Shown piece after piece: positions 9,838 to 19,357 of a DNA stretch of 64,000 nucleotides. The stretch spans positions 186,001 through 250,000 of the forward strand of contig NZ_JYLI01000002.1 of NCBI RefSeq assembly GCF_001439785.1. The letters are read 5' to 3'. The stretch comes from Pseudomonas poae (GTDB lineage Bacteria > Pseudomonadota > Gammaproteobacteria > Pseudomonadales > Pseudomonadaceae). The notes beneath the pieces were generated by a model. It made no database searches. It was not told the DNA's origin and worked only from the letters and a program-made list of their open reading frames with translations. A program made the translations under genes and the position numbers. Within the stretch, counting starts at the first letter, position 1. Every line of letters starts with the position of its first letter.

Positions 9838-11321
9838 TAATGCTCCGGAACCCCGAGCGGCTGCTCGGCGGGTTTATCAGTGGGGGGCGGTAGTGGCTTT
9901 TGCGCAATCGTCGGGCCGGCGGTCACGATGACCATCTTGTCGGCGCTCACGTGTTTGTTCATGGCCGCCTTGACCTGGTCTACGGTCAGGGCCTGGGATT
10001 GTTTCATGAAATCTTCCAGATAGCTCAGCGGCAGGTTGTAGAAACCCATGGCGCCCAGCTGTCCGACGATATCGGCGTTGCTCGCGGTGGACAGCGGGAA
10101 GCTGCCGGCCAGTTCGCGCTTGGCGTCATCCAGCTCCTTTTGCGTCGGGCCGGTCTTGAGGTAATCGGCCAGCACCTGCTCGACCAGGCGCAGGGTGCCG
10201 CCGCTCATTTCGGCGCGGGTCTGCAGGTTGATCATGAACGGACCGCGCACCTGCATCGGCGAGAAGCCCGAGTACACGCCGTACGTGAGGCCGCGTTTTT
10301 CGCGCACTTCGCTCATCAGGCGAGTGCCAAAGCCACCGCCACCGAGGATCTGGTTGCCCATGGACAAGGCCGCGTAGTCCGGGTCGGCCCGGTCGATGCC
10401 CAATTGCGCGAACAGCAGGTGCGTCTGCTTGGACGGAAACTCGATATGGCTCAGGCCGGCCTTGGGTTCGGTCGGCTGGGCGATCTTCGCCAGCGCCGGT
10501 CCCCTGGGCAGTGAGGCAGACACCTTGGCGGTCATGGCTTCGGCTTCGGCGCGGGTCAGGTCGCCCACCACCGCAATCACCGCGTTGCCTGCTGTGTAGG
10601 CCTTGGCATGGAACGCCTGCAACTGCGCCAGGCTGATCTTCGGCACGCTGTCGGCGTTGCCTTCGCTCGGATGTGCGTAAGGGTGGTCGCCATACAGGCG
10701 CTTGAACAGCTCAAGGCTCGCCAGCTTGCCGGGATTCTGCTTCTGATATTCGAAACCGGCGAGGATCTGGTTCTTGATCCGCGCCAGTGAGTCGGCGGGG
10801 AAGGTCGGCTTGCCGATCACGTCGTCGAACAGCGCCAGTGCCGCATCGCGCTTGTCGCTGGCGCTCAGGCTGCGCAGGGATACCAGCGCCATGTCGCGGT
10901 AAGCACCATTGCCAAAGTCGGCGCCCAGGCCTTCAAAGCCGCTGGCGATCTGGCTGACGTCCTTGCCCGGCACCCCTTCGTTGAGCATGGCGTTGGTCAT
11001 CAGCGCCAGGCCTGGCACGTCGCCGTCCTGGCTGCTGCCGGCGGCGAACAGGATGCGCATGTCGAACATCGGCAGTTCATGGGCCTCGACGAACAGCACC
11101 TTGGCGCCTTCGGCGGTGGTCCAGCTTTGCACATCGAGCGTGCGGTTGGTCGGCGCCTTGCCGTCCAGCTCGGCCAGCGATTGCAGCTTGCTGGCGGACT
11201 GGGCTTTTTCCAGCGCCGGGCTGGCCACTGATTCACTTGGGCGCAAAACGTACACCGCGCTCGCTGCCACCAGCGTGACGGCGATCAGGCCGGGCAGGAT
11301 CAGGCTTTTGCGATCACTCAT
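9837..11321 (-). CDS. M16 peptidase-like protein lacking the zinc motif
   Basis: A 494 aa protein of the M16 (pitrilysin/insulinase) superfamily with an N-terminal membrane or signal segment (residues 9-26). Where the active partner has HxxEH, this protein reads LALMTNAMLNEG, so zinc binding and catalysis are lost. It keeps the M16 C-terminal half. Catalytic and inactive M16 subunits often pair as heterodimers, and this gene overlaps its active neighbour by 8 bp. It corresponds to PA0371. Probable location is the periplasm, tethered to the inner membrane. Confidence 0.88.
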   Translation of the reverse strand: MSDRKSLILPGLIAVTLVAASAVYVLRPSESVASPALEKAQSASKLQSLAELDGKAPTNRTLDVQSWTTAEGAKVLFVEAHELPMFDMRILFAAGSSQDGDVPGLALMTNAMLNEGVPGKDVSQIASGFEGLGADFGNGAYRDMALVSLRSLSASDKRDAALALFDDVIGKPTFPADSLARIKNQILAGFEYQKQNPGKLASLELFKRLYGDHPYAHPSEGNADSVPKISLAQLQAFHAKAYTAGNAVIAVVGDLTRAEAEAMTAKVSASLPRGPALAKIAQPTEPKAGLSHIEFPSKQTHLLFAQLGIDRADPDYAALSMGNQILGGGGFGTRLMSEVREKRGLTYGVYSGFSPMQVRGPFMINLQTRAEMSGGTLRLVEQVLADYLKTGPTQKELDDAKRELAGSFPLSTASNADIVGQLGAMGFYNLPLSYLEDFMKQSQALTVDQVKAAMNKHVSADKMVIVTAGPTIAQKPLPPPTDKPAEQPLGVPEH

Positions 11322-12669
11322 GAGCGGTCTCCTCGGGCAGAATATGGGCGACGCTCAGACGCTCGCGGGTGAAATAGGTGCGCGCAGCCTTCTGGATATC
11401 TTCCGGGGTCACGCTTTGCAGGTCGGCGAGTTCGGTGTCCATGAGCTGCCAGGACAGGCCCACGGTTTCCAGGGAGCCAATGGACGTGGCCTGGCTGGTG
11501 ATGGAGTCTCGTTGGTACACCAGCCCGGCGATGACCTGGGCGCGAATACGCTCCAGCTCTTCGGCGGTCGGTGGCTTGGCTTTCAGTTCTTCCAGCAGCC
11601 GCCACAGGCCGGCTTCGGCTTGGGCGATGGTCTTTTTCTTCTGCTGGTTGGGCGTGGCCGAGAGAATGAACAGGGTGTCGCCACGGCTGTAGGCGTCGTA
11701 GCGGGTGGAGGCCGCAGACACCAGTTCTTCACCGCGCTCCAGTTGGGCCGAGATACGCGCGCTGTAGCCGCCGTCGAGCAGGGCCGAAATCAGGCGCAGG
11801 GCCTGTACCGAGCGCTTGTCTTCAGCGGTGGCAAGACCGGGCACGTTGAAGCCGAGGAGCACGCTGGGCAGTTGGGTCTGCACGCGCATTGTCAGCAGGC
11901 GCTCGCCGGGTTCGGCCAGCTCCATGGGGATTTTGGCCGGGGGCACGTCACGCTTGGGGATCGGGCCGAAGTAGCGCTGGGCCAGGGTCTTCACCTCGTC
12001 CGGGGTCACGTCGCCGACCACCACCAGCGTAGCGTTGTTCGGCACGTACCAGGCCTGGTACCAGTGGCGCAGTTCCTCGACCTTCATGCGCTCCAGGTCG
12101 GCCATCCAGCCGATAGTCGGCGTGTGGTAGCCGCTGGCCGGAAAAGCCATGGCCTTGAAGCGCTCGAAGGCCTTGGACATCGGGTTGTCGTCGGTGCGCA
12201 GGCGGCGTTCTTCCTTGATAACCTCGATCTCGCGGCTGAACTCGTCGGCCGGCAGGCGCAGGCTGGCCATGCGATCGGCTTCCAGCTCGAAGGCGACGCC
12301 CAGGCGGTCGCGGGCCAGCACCTGGTAATAGGCGGTGTAGTCATCGCTGGTGAACGCATTTTCTTCAGCGCCCAGATCACGCAGGATCAGCGAGGCTTCG
12401 CCCGGCCCCACCTTGGCGCTGCCCTTGAACATCATGTGCTCAAGGGCGTGGGACAAACCGGTCTGGCCCGGGGTTTCGTAGCTCGAGCCAACCTTGTACC
12501 AGACCTGGGAAACCACCACTGGCGCGCGATGGTCTTCGCGCACGACCACTTTGAGGCCGTTGTCGAGGGTGAATTCATGGGTGGGTTGGGGATCGGCAGC
12601 CAAAGCTGAAAGAGGCAGACAAACTGTACCGAACAGCAGGCCTGCGGCGCGGCGGGCTAGAGCATTCAT
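11314..12669 (-). CDS. Zinc-dependent M16 peptidase, catalytic subunit
   Basis: A 451 aa secreted peptidase. The signal peptide ends near AALAADPQPTHEF. The inverted zinc motif is HALEH in TGLSHALEHMMFKGS, and the downstream zinc-ligand region ENAFTSDDYTAYY is present. First gene of the operon with the inactive M16 paralogue and rsmD, and divergent from ftsY over 232 bp. Corresponds to PA0372. The natural substrate is unknown; a periplasmic role is likely. Confidence 0.92.
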   Translation of the reverse strand: MNALARRAAGLLFGTVCLPLSALAADPQPTHEFTLDNGLKVVVREDHRAPVVVSQVWYKVGSSYETPGQTGLSHALEHMMFKGSAKVGPGEASLILRDLGAEENAFTSDDYTAYYQVLARDRLGVAFELEADRMASLRLPADEFSREIEVIKEERRLRTDDNPMSKAFERFKAMAFPASGYHTPTIGWMADLERMKVEELRHWYQAWYVPNNATLVVVGDVTPDEVKTLAQRYFGPIPKRDVPPAKIPMELAEPGERLLTMRVQTQLPSVLLGFNVPGLATAEDKRSVQALRLISALLDGGYSARISAQLERGEELVSAASTRYDAYSRGDTLFILSATPNQQKKKTIAQAEAGLWRLLEELKAKPPTAEELERIRAQVIAGLVYQRDSITSQATSIGSLETVGLSWQLMDTELADLQSVTPEDIQKAARTYFTRERLSVAHILPEETAHE

Positions 12670-12773
12670 TCGTTTTTAAACCTGTTGGGCTGCCCGCTTG
12701 GTCTTAGCGTCGGCGGGCGAGGAGGTGCTAGGATACTGATCGGATTTGCGGACGGCCACTGTGGCGGTCCAGT

Positions 12774-12794
12774 TAAGGCCCTGTTTAGGCCTTA
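12774..12794. promoter_or_regulatory. Palindrome in the M16 peptidase / ftsY divergent region
   Basis: A perfect inverted repeat, arms TAAGGCC and GGCCTTA around a 7-base loop, about 107 bp before ftsY and 105 bp before the peptidase start. It could be a protein site or leader hairpin; there is no U-run to call it a terminator. The remainder of the 232-bp region shows nothing else I can assign. Confidence 0.4.
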
Positions 12795-12901
12795 CAAAAT
12801 GTTGCGCATGAACGAGCTGGCTGAAAAACAGTCTGTTACGCATCGAATTTTATTTACCGACGTGCCCCCTGGCGCATCGCTACCTTGAGATAGCCGTCTC
12901 C

Positions 12902-14272
12902 ATGTTTGGTTCCAACGACGACAAGAAGACCCCAGCTGCGGCTGGCGAGAAGAAAGGCCTGTTCGGCTGGCTGCGTAAGAAACCGCAGGATGCCGTCGAA
13001 CCAGAGCCGCAGGTTCAAGCTGAGCCGATCCCCGAGCCTATAGTAGAAGCCGAGCCGGTTGACCACGTCCCGGCGCCGGTGGTGTTGCCGATCGTTGAGC
13101 CGGTGTTGCAGCCGGTGGCCGAGGTGGCGCCGGAACCCGAGCCGGAATCTGAACCCGAGCCCGAGCCGTGGCCCGAGCTGCCCGTGGCCGAAGAGCCCGT
13201 GGCGCTGGTTGAAGACGTGCACGCTGAGCACGTCGCGCCGCCGATTCCCGTGGTGGCTGAACCGGTAGTTGAGTCGGCGCCCATCGTCGCAGCCGCCGTG
13301 CCTGCCGTCATCGAGCCGGCACCCATTGCCGTCGAAACCGGCAAGACCGGCTTCTTCGCCCGCCTCAAGCAAGGCCTGAGCAAGACCAGCGCCAGCATCG
13401 GCGAAGGCATGGCCAGCCTGTTCCTGGGTCGCAAGACCATCGATGACGAACTGCTGGAAGACATCGAAACCCGTCTGCTCACCGCCGACGTGGGCGTCGA
13501 AGCCACAGCAGTGATCATCCAGAGCCTGACCCAGAAGGTCGCGCGCAAGCAGCTCACCGACGCCGACGCGCTGTACAAATCCTTGCAGGCCGAACTGGCG
13601 GCGATGCTCAAACCCGTGGAAGCACCGTTGGTGATCACTCCGAACAAGCCGTTCGTGATCCTGGTGGTGGGCGTCAACGGCGCCGGCAAGACCACCACCA
13701 TCGGCAAGCTGGCCAAGAAGCTGCAGCTGGAAGGCAAGAAAGTCATGCTGGCCGCCGGCGACACTTTCCGCGCCGCTGCGGTGGAGCAATTGCAGGTGTG
13801 GGGCGAGCGCAACAAGATTCCGGTGATCGCCCAGCACACCGGCGCCGATTCCGCCTCGGTGATCTTCGACGCGGTGCAGGCCGCCAAGGCGCGCAATATC
13901 GACGTGTTGATCGCCGACACTGCCGGTCGCCTGCACACCAAAGACAATCTGATGGAAGAGCTGAAGAAGGTGCGCCGCGTGATCGGCAAGCTCGACGCCG
14001 ACGCCCCCCATGAAGTGCTGCTGGTGCTCGACGCCGGTACTGGTCAGAACGCCATCAGCCAGGCCAAGCAATTCAACCAGACGGTGCAACTGACCGGTCT
14101 GGCCTTGACCAAGCTCGACGGCACGGCCAAGGGCGGTGTGATCTTTGCCCTGGCCAAGCAGTTCGGGTTGCCGATTCGTTATATCGGCGTTGGTGAAGGC
14201 ATCGACGACCTGCGCACCTTTGAAGCCGAACCCTTTGTACAGGCGCTGTTTGCCGAGCGGGAGCGTTCATGA
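12902..14272 (+). CDS. ftsY: Signal recognition particle receptor FtsY
   Basis: A 456 aa GTPase that docks ribosome-SRP complexes at the SecYEG translocon. The N-terminal A domain (about residues 20-140) is acidic and dominated by Glu-Pro and Val-Pro repeats. It is followed by the four-helix N domain and the G domain with VGVNGAGKTTTIGKLAKK (P loop), DTAGRLHTK and TKLDGTAKGG. It starts the ftsY-ftsE-ftsX operon, overlapping ftsE by 4 bp. No strong Shine-Dalgarno is seen before the ATG. The A domain length varies between species, so its EP repeats are not alarming. Confidence 0.97.
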   Translation: MFGSNDDKKTPAAAGEKKGLFGWLRKKPQDAVEPEPQVQAEPIPEPIVEAEPVDHVPAPVVLPIVEPVLQPVAEVAPEPEPESEPEPEPWPELPVAEEPVALVEDVHAEHVAPPIPVVAEPVVESAPIVAAAVPAVIEPAPIAVETGKTGFFARLKQGLSKTSASIGEGMASLFLGRKTIDDELLEDIETRLLTADVGVEATAVIIQSLTQKVARKQLTDADALYKSLQAELAAMLKPVEAPLVITPNKPFVILVVGVNGAGKTTTIGKLAKKLQLEGKKVMLAAGDTFRAAAVEQLQVWGERNKIPVIAQHTGADSASVIFDAVQAAKARNIDVLIADTAGRLHTKDNLMEELKKVRRVIGKLDADAPHEVLLVLDAGTGQNAISQAKQFNQTVQLTGLALTKLDGTAKGGVIFALAKQFGLPIRYIGVGEGIDDLRTFEAEPFVQALFAERERS

Positions 14273-14940
14273 TTCGATTCGAACAGGTCGGTAAACGCTA
14301 TGCCAACGGGCATGTGGGCTTGCATGAGCTGAGCTTTCGGGTGCGGCGCGGCGAGTTTCTTTTCGTCACCGGTCACTCCGGGGCCGGCAAAAGTACGTTG
14401 TTGCGTCTGCTGCTGGCCATGGAGCGCCCGACCACCGGCAAACTGCTGCTGGCCGGCCAGGACCTGGCCACCATCAGCAATGCGCAAATCCCGTTTCTGC
14501 GCCGCCAGATCGGCGTGGTGTTCCAGAATCACCAGTTGCTGTTCGATCGCACGGTGTTCAACAACGTTGCCTTGCCGTTACAGATTCTCGGGCTGTCCAA
14601 GGCCGAGATCGTCAAACGCGTTGATTCGGCCCTTGAGCGCGTGGCGCTCTCGGACAAGACCGACCTCTACCCCGGCGACCTCTCCACCGGCCAGCAACAG
14701 CGCGTCGGCATCGCCCGCGCCATCGTGCACCGTCCGGCCCTGCTGCTGGCGGACGAACCCACCGGTAACCTCGACCCGCGTCTGGCGGCGGAAATCATGG
14801 GCGTATTCGAAGACATCAATCGCCTGGGTACCAGCGTGCTGATTGCCAGTCACGACCTGGCGCTGATCGCGCGCATGCGCCACCGCATGCTGACTCTGCA
14901 ACGCGGTCGCCTCATCGGTGACGGGGAGGCAGGCGTATGA
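14269..14940 (+). CDS. ftsE: Cell division ATP-binding protein FtsE
   Basis: A 223 aa ABC ATPase that with FtsX activates septal peptidoglycan hydrolases through EnvC-type factors. It has Walker [10 protein letters not shown], signature LSTGQQQR and Walker [13 protein letters not shown]. Overlaps ftsY and ftsX by 4 bp each (ATGA), so translation is probably coupled. Confidence 0.97.
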   Translation: MIRFEQVGKRYANGHVGLHELSFRVRRGEFLFVTGHSGAGKSTLLRLLLAMERPTTGKLLLAGQDLATISNAQIPFLRRQIGVVFQNHQLLFDRTVFNNVALPLQILGLSKAEIVKRVDSALERVALSDKTDLYPGDLSTGQQQRVGIARAIVHRPALLLADEPTGNLDPRLAAEIMGVFEDINRLGTSVLIASHDLALIARMRHRMLTLQRGRLIGDGEAGV

Positions 14941-15959
14941 GTGCTACACGCAGTCCAAAAGTATCCGAACGGGTGGCGCCGAAACCGGCCGACCCGCAAC
15001 CGAAGAAGAAAAAACGCGACGACGATGACGGCCCGGACTTCAGCACGCTGCTGCACGCCTGGATCGAAAGCCATCGCGCCAGCCTGCTCGACAGTCTGCG
15101 TCGGCTGGGCAAGCAGCCGGTCGGCAGTTTTTTTACCTGCCTGGTGATGGCCGTGGCCCTCAGCCTGCCGATGGGCTTGTCGCTGCTGCTCAATAACGTG
15201 GAGCGTCTGGGCGGGTCCTGGCAGCGCGCGGCGCAGATTTCGCTGTACCTGAACCTGGATGCCAGCACCCAGCAGGGCGAAGCGCTGCGCGATGAAATCA
15301 AGAACATGCCGGGCGTGGCGGATGCCGAGTACGTCAGCCGCGACCAGGCCCTTGAAGAATTCCAGCAGCAATCCGGCCTGGGCGAGGCGCTCAAGGAGCT
15401 GCCGCAGAATCCGCTGCCGGGCGTGGTGCTGGTGACGCCGGACGAAGTCGACAAGCCGACCCTGGAAGCCCTGCGCCAGAAACTGGCGCAGATGCCCAAG
15501 GTGCAACAGGCGCAACTTGATCTAGTCTGGGTAGAGCGCCTGGCCGCGATCCTCAAGCTGGGCGACCGTTTTGTGTTCGGTTTGACGGTGCTGTTGGTGT
15601 CTGCATTACTTTTGGTGATAGGCAATACCATTCGTCTTCATATTGAAAACCGTCGCACCGAGATAGAAGTGATTAAACTTGTCGGCGGCACGGACAGCTA
15701 TGTGCGTCGTCCTTTTCTGTACATGGGCGCGCTTTATGGCCTGGGTGCCGGGTTTTTGTCCTGGGGCGTGCTGGCTTTCGGCCTGGACTGGCTGAACGAC
15801 GCGGTGACGGGCCTTGCCGGCTTGTACGGCAGTGATTTTGCCCTGGCCGGGGTGCCTGTGGCCGATGGTCTCTCGCTCTTGCTTGGCGCGGTATTGTTGG
15901 GTTATATCGGTGCCTGGATTGCCGTGGCGCGGCATTTACGTGAGCTGGCGCCCAAGTAG
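14937..15959 (+). CDS. ftsX: Cell division permease-like protein FtsX
   Basis: A 340 aa inner-membrane partner of FtsE. A charged cytoplasmic N-terminus rich in Lys/Asp (residues 15-35) leads to the first membrane helix near residue 65. A periplasmic loop follows (about 90-200), then three C-terminal helices beginning with LTVLLVSALLLVIGNTIRLH. The family does not transport; it transmits ATPase movement to cell-wall hydrolases. The gene is followed by rpoH, which has its own upstream region. Confidence 0.95.
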   Translation: MSATRSPKVSERVAPKPADPQPKKKKRDDDDGPDFSTLLHAWIESHRASLLDSLRRLGKQPVGSFFTCLVMAVALSLPMGLSLLLNNVERLGGSWQRAAQISLYLNLDASTQQGEALRDEIKNMPGVADAEYVSRDQALEEFQQQSGLGEALKELPQNPLPGVVLVTPDEVDKPTLEALRQKLAQMPKVQQAQLDLVWVERLAAILKLGDRFVFGLTVLLVSALLLVIGNTIRLHIENRRTEIEVIKLVGGTDSYVRRPFLYMGALYGLGAGFLSWGVLAFGLDWLNDAVTGLAGLYGSDFALAGVPVADGLSLLLGAVLLGYIGAWIAVARHLRELAPK

Positions 15960-16013
15960 TTAATGCCAGATTAATGTGGTTTCGTTTGTATTGACCGTAT
16001 CAGCGGTATAGGG

Positions 16014-16041
16014 AACTTGTCCTACGGTTCCCCGGTCAATT
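16014..16041 (+). promoter_or_regulatory. Possible sigma-E/AlgU promoter for rpoH
   Basis: GAACTT at 16014-16019, a 17-base spacer, and TCAAT at 16037-16041 resemble the AlgU/sigma-E pattern GAACTT-N16/17-TCtga. The -35 is exact and the -10 matches only in part. rpoH is known to be under sigma-E control in several gammaproteobacteria, which makes the call plausible. The predicted leader would be about 45 bases. Confidence 0.45.
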
Positions 16042-16089
16042 TTCGCAGTGCTGAACTGCACGAGTTATGTGAGTCGGAGGTTTTTTCGT

Positions 16090-16944
16090 ATGACCACTTC
16101 TTTGCAACCTGCGTATGCCCTGGTTCCAGGTGGAAACCTGGAAGCCTATGTGCACACGGTCAACAGCATTCCATTGCTGACGCCCGAGCAGGAGCGTGAA
16201 CTGGCCGAGAGTCTCTACTATGAGCAGGATTTGGGGGCGGCTCGGCAGATGGTGCTCGCCCACCTGCGTTTTGTCGTACATATCGCCCGCAGCTATAGCG
16301 GCTACGGGCTGGCCCAGGCTGACCTGATCCAGGAAGGCAATGTCGGCCTGATGAAAGCGGTCAAGCGCTTCAACCCCGAGATGGGTGTGCGCCTGGTGTC
16401 GTTTGCCGTTCACTGGATCAAGGCGGAAATCCACGAGTTCATCCTGCGCAACTGGCGCATCGTGAAAGTCGCGACCACCAAGGCCCAGCGCAAGCTGTTC
16501 TTCAACCTGCGCAGCCAGAAAAAACGTCTGGCGTGGCTGAACAACGAGGAAGTCCACCGCGTGGCCGAAAGCCTCGGCGTTGAGCCCCGTGAAGTGCGCG
16601 AGATGGAAAGCCGCCTGACCGGCCATGACATGGCTTTCGATCCGGCCGCCGAAGCGGACGACGACAGTGCTTTCCAGTCGCCGGCCAACTACCTGGAAGA
16701 CCACCGGTACGACCCGGCGCGTCAACTGGAAGATGCCGATTGGAGCGACAACGCCAATCACAACCTGCACGAAGCGCTGGAAGTGCTGGACGACCGCAGC
16801 CGTGACATCCTCTACCAGCGCTGGCTGGCGGAAGAAAAAGCCACGCTGCACGACCTGGCGCAGAAGTACAACGTGTCGGCCGAGCGGATTCGTCAGCTTG
16901 AGAAAAGCGCGATGAACAAGCTGAAGCTGTCGATCGCCGCTTAA
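16090..16944 (+). CDS. rpoH: Heat-shock sigma factor sigma-32
   Basis: A 284 aa sigma-70 family factor that directs RNA polymerase to heat-shock genes. Region 2 shows [17 protein letters not shown]. The RpoH box is [15 protein letters not shown], and region 4 ends [16 protein letters not shown] chose ATG 16090 because CGGAGG precedes it by a good distance; the frame opens 14 codons earlier but without support. The leader has a GCAGT/ACTGC stem at 16044-16058 that could contribute to thermal control of translation, as known for other rpoH mRNAs. Confidence 0.97.
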   Translation: MTTSLQPAYALVPGGNLEAYVHTVNSIPLLTPEQERELAESLYYEQDLGAARQMVLAHLRFVVHIARSYSGYGLAQADLIQEGNVGLMKAVKRFNPEMGVRLVSFAVHWIKAEIHEFILRNWRIVKVATTKAQRKLFFNLRSQKKRLAWLNNEEVHRVAESLGVEPREVREMESRLTGHDMAFDPAAEADDDSAFQSPANYLEDHRYDPARQLEDADWSDNANHNLHEALEVLDDRSRDILYQRWLAEEKATLHDLAQKYNVSAERIRQLEKSAMNKLKLSIAA

Positions 16945-16949
16945 AACCA

Positions 16950-17039
16950 TGTGGGAGGGGGCTTGCTCCCGATTTCAGTGGGTCAGCTACAGATAAGCTG
17001 GCTGATTCACTGCTATCGGGAGCAAGCCCCCTCCCACAT
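16950..17039. repeat. REPIN, GGGAGGGGGC class
   Basis: Two inverted REP arms, ATGTGGGAGGGGGCTTGCTC and its complement ending CCCCCTCCCACAT, flank a 40-bp spacer with further dyad symmetry. The element fills the gap between convergent rpoH and mtgA and could form a large hairpin that ends transcription from both sides. The same class recurs at 29427-29516. Confidence 0.88.
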
Positions 17040-17055
17040 TTGTTTGTGTGTTGGG

Positions 17056-17778
17056 TCAGTCGGACCAGGGGGCCTTGCGGGAGTTGTTCAGCTCAAGCAG
17101 GTAGCCATCACCACCGAGTTGATTCATCTGCTGGCGAATCCAGGCTGCCCGCCGCGCCACATACGCCGTCGGATGGCTCGCGCTCCACACTCTTGGATTG
17201 GGTAGCACCGCCGCCAGATAGCTGGCCTGCTGCCGCGAAAGCCCTTTGGCACTCACCCCAAAATGATGCCGCGCCGCCGCCTCTGCGCCAAACACGCCGT
17301 CATCCCATTCCACGCTGTTGAGGTACACCTCAAGAATTCGCTGCTTGGGCCATAGCACCTCGATCAGGCCGGTAAACCAGGCCTCCAGCCCCTTGCGCAG
17401 ATAACTGCGGCCAGACCACAGAAACAGGTTCTTCGACACCTGCTGGCTTAATGTGCTGGCGCCCCGAATCGACCCGCCGCGCTCGTTGTGCACGATGGCT
17501 GCCTGGATCGCGCCGAAATCGAACCCCCAGTGCTGCGGGAAGCGCTGGTCTTCACCGGCCATCACCGCCAGCTTGAGGTCGTCGGAAATGTCATCCCACG
17601 CCACCCAGCTGCGTTGCAGGTCAATGGGTTCGCCGTCGAACCACGACTCGATCTTGCGCTCCACCATCAGCGCCGTGAACGGCGGCGGCACGACGCGCAA
17701 CAGCAGCACCGGCAAAACGCTGCCGACGGCAAACCATTTCACGACTTTGAGAAAACGACTGAAGAGGATACGCAGCAT
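17056..17778 (-). CDS. mtgA: Monofunctional biosynthetic peptidoglycan transglycosylase
   Basis: A 240 aa family-51 glycosyltransferase that polymerises lipid II glycan chains. One N-terminal membrane helix (residues 15-33) precedes the catalytic domain, with [16 protein letters not shown] carrying the catalytic Glu and [20 protein letters not shown] as the second motif. Length is normal and no transpeptidase domain is attached. The gene is divergent from the DUF423 gene. Confidence 0.96.
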   Translation of the reverse strand: MLRILFSRFLKVVKWFAVGSVLPVLLLRVVPPPFTALMVERKIESWFDGEPIDLQRSWVAWDDISDDLKLAVMAGEDQRFPQHWGFDFGAIQAAIVHNERGGSIRGASTLSQQVSKNLFLWSGRSYLRKGLEAWFTGLIEVLWPKQRILEVYLNSVEWDDGVFGAEAAARHHFGVSAKGLSRQQASYLAAVLPNPRVWSASHPTAYVARRAAWIRQQMNQLGGDGYLLELNNSRKAPWSD

Positions 17779-17852
17779 AGAGATGGCTTGGCCGAACCCG
17801 TTGAGCGGGCCATTATACAGACCCTGCCCGATGCGTCTGATTGGAGTTCCAC

Positions 17853-18233
17853 ATGCTGCGTAGCTTTCTGATGTTGGCTGCCTTTTTTGGCTTCACCGGT
17901 GTCGCCCTCGGGGCCTTTGCCGCCCATGGCCTGAAAAGCCGCCTGAGCGCCGAGTACCTGACGATTTTCCAAACCGGCGTGACCTACCAGTTGGTGCACG
18001 CCCTGGCACTGTTCGGCGTGGCGCTGCTGGCCGCCCATATCCCCGGCCGCATGGTGACCTGGGCAGGCATCGCGTTTGTGGTCGGCATCCTGCTGTTCTC
18101 CGGCAGCCTCTACGCGTTGACCCTGACCGGCATCAGCAAGCTGGGCATCATCACCCCGTTCGGCGGGCTGGCGTTTCTGCTTGGCTGGTTCTTCCTCGGT
18201 TTGGCGGCGTGGCGCCTGCAGCTGACCGCTTGA
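17853..18233 (+). CDS. DUF423 family small membrane protein (YgdD-like)
   Basis: A 126 aa integral membrane protein with four predicted helices, starting [26 protein letters not shown]. This GAFAAHGLK motif is the DUF423 hallmark. No function is established for the family. The start was set at 17853, where the signature begins; a frame extension adds only four residues. It is followed after 71 bp by thiS. Confidence 0.88.
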   Translation: MLRSFLMLAAFFGFTGVALGAFAAHGLKSRLSAEYLTIFQTGVTYQLVHALALFGVALLAAHIPGRMVTWAGIAFVVGILLFSGSLYALTLTGISKLGIITPFGGLAFLLGWFFLGLAAWRLQLTA

Positions 18234-18304
18234 CGCTTGGAGCTGACCTTCAGGTCCCAATCACGCTAGAATGCTGGCCCCTAAAAACGATGGCGGCCCC
18301 TGGC

Positions 18305-18505
18305 ATGCGCATTCAGTTGAACGGCGAACCCTTTGAATTGCCCGACGGTGCCTCCGTCGAGGCCCTGTTGACCCGCCTGGAACTGACCGGGCGCCGTGTC
18401 GCAGTGGAACTCAATCAGGATATCGTCCCGCGCAGTCAGCACGCCGCCACTGCGCTCGCCGACGGTGACCAGGTCGAAGTGGTCCACGCCATCGGCGGCG
18501 GCTAG
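18305..18505 (+). CDS. thiS: Thiamine biosynthesis sulfur carrier ThiS
   Basis: A 66 aa ubiquitin-fold protein ending in the diagnostic Gly-Gly (AIGGG). Its C-terminus is adenylated and converted to a thiocarboxylate that donates sulfur to the thiazole ring made by ThiG, which is encoded 48 bp downstream. The start at MRIQLNG was picked from the family length; the frame is open further upstream but gives an unrelated N-terminus. No thiamine-pyrophosphate riboswitch is recognisable in the short upstream gap. Confidence 0.94.
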   Translation: MRIQLNGEPFELPDGASVEALLTRLELTGRRVAVELNQDIVPRSQHAATALADGDQVEVVHAIGGG

Positions 18506-18553
18506 TCGCCACCTCGCATTCTGCAGAACCTCACCCCATTACGAGGATTTCCC

Positions 18554-19348
18554 ATGAGCATCGTTCGTAGCGACAAGCCTTTCGTCCTGGCCGGTCGTAC
18601 CTACCAGTCCCGCCTGCTGGTCGGCACCGGCAAGTACCGCGACATGGAAGAAACCCGCCTGGCCATCGAAGCCTCGGGTGCCGAGATCGTGACCTTCGCC
18701 GTGCGCCGCACCAACCTTGGCCAGATCGAGGGCGAGCCGAACCTGCTCGAAGTGCTGTCGCCGGATCGCTACACCTTCCTGCCGAACACCGCCGGTTGCT
18801 ATGACGCCATCGAAGCCGTGCGCACCTGCCGCTTGGCCCGTGAGCTGCTCGACGGCCACAACCTGGTGAAGCTGGAAGTGCTGGCCGACCAGAAAACCCT
18901 GTTCCCCAACGTGATCGAAACCCTCAAGGCCGCTGAAACCCTGGTCAAGGAAGGCTTCGACGTGATGGTCTACACCAGTGATGACCCGATCATCGCCCGT
19001 CAATTGGCGGAAATCGGCTGCATCGCCGTGATGCCGCTGGCCGGTCTGATCGGCTCCGGCCTGGGTATCTGCAATCCGTACAACCTGCAGATCATCCTTG
19101 AAGAAGCCAAGATCCCGGTGCTGGTGGATGCCGGCGTAGGCACCGCCTCCGACGCGACCATCGCCATGGAGCTGGGCTGCGACGCGGTGCTGATGAACTC
19201 GGCCATCGCCCATGCCCAACAACCGATCATGATGGCCGAAGCCATGCAACACGCCATTGTCGCGGGCCGTCTGGCTTACCTCGCCGGGCGCATGCCGAAA
19301 AAACTCTATGCCAGCGCTTCTTCGCCGCTGGATGGTCTGATCAAGTAA
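18554..19348 (+). CDS. thiG: Thiazole synthase ThiG
   Basis: A 264 aa TIM-barrel enzyme that condenses 1-deoxy-D-xylulose 5-phosphate, dehydroglycine and ThiS thiocarboxylate into the thiazole phosphate of thiamine. Conserved segments include [10 protein letters not shown], the [10 protein letters not shown] region, and [20 protein letters not shown] at the phosphate site. An AGGA sequence precedes the ATG. It forms an operon with thiS and probably trmB, which starts 9 bp later. Confidence 0.96.
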   Translation: MSIVRSDKPFVLAGRTYQSRLLVGTGKYRDMEETRLAIEASGAEIVTFAVRRTNLGQIEGEPNLLEVLSPDRYTFLPNTAGCYDAIEAVRTCRLARELLDGHNLVKLEVLADQKTLFPNVIETLKAAETLVKEGFDVMVYTSDDPIIARQLAEIGCIAVMPLAGLIGSGLGICNPYNLQIILEEAKIPVLVDAGVGTASDATIAMELGCDAVLMNSAIAHAQQPIMMAEAMQHAIVAGRLAYLAGRMPKKLYASASSPLDGLIK

Positions 19349-19357
19349 GAGCCATTG

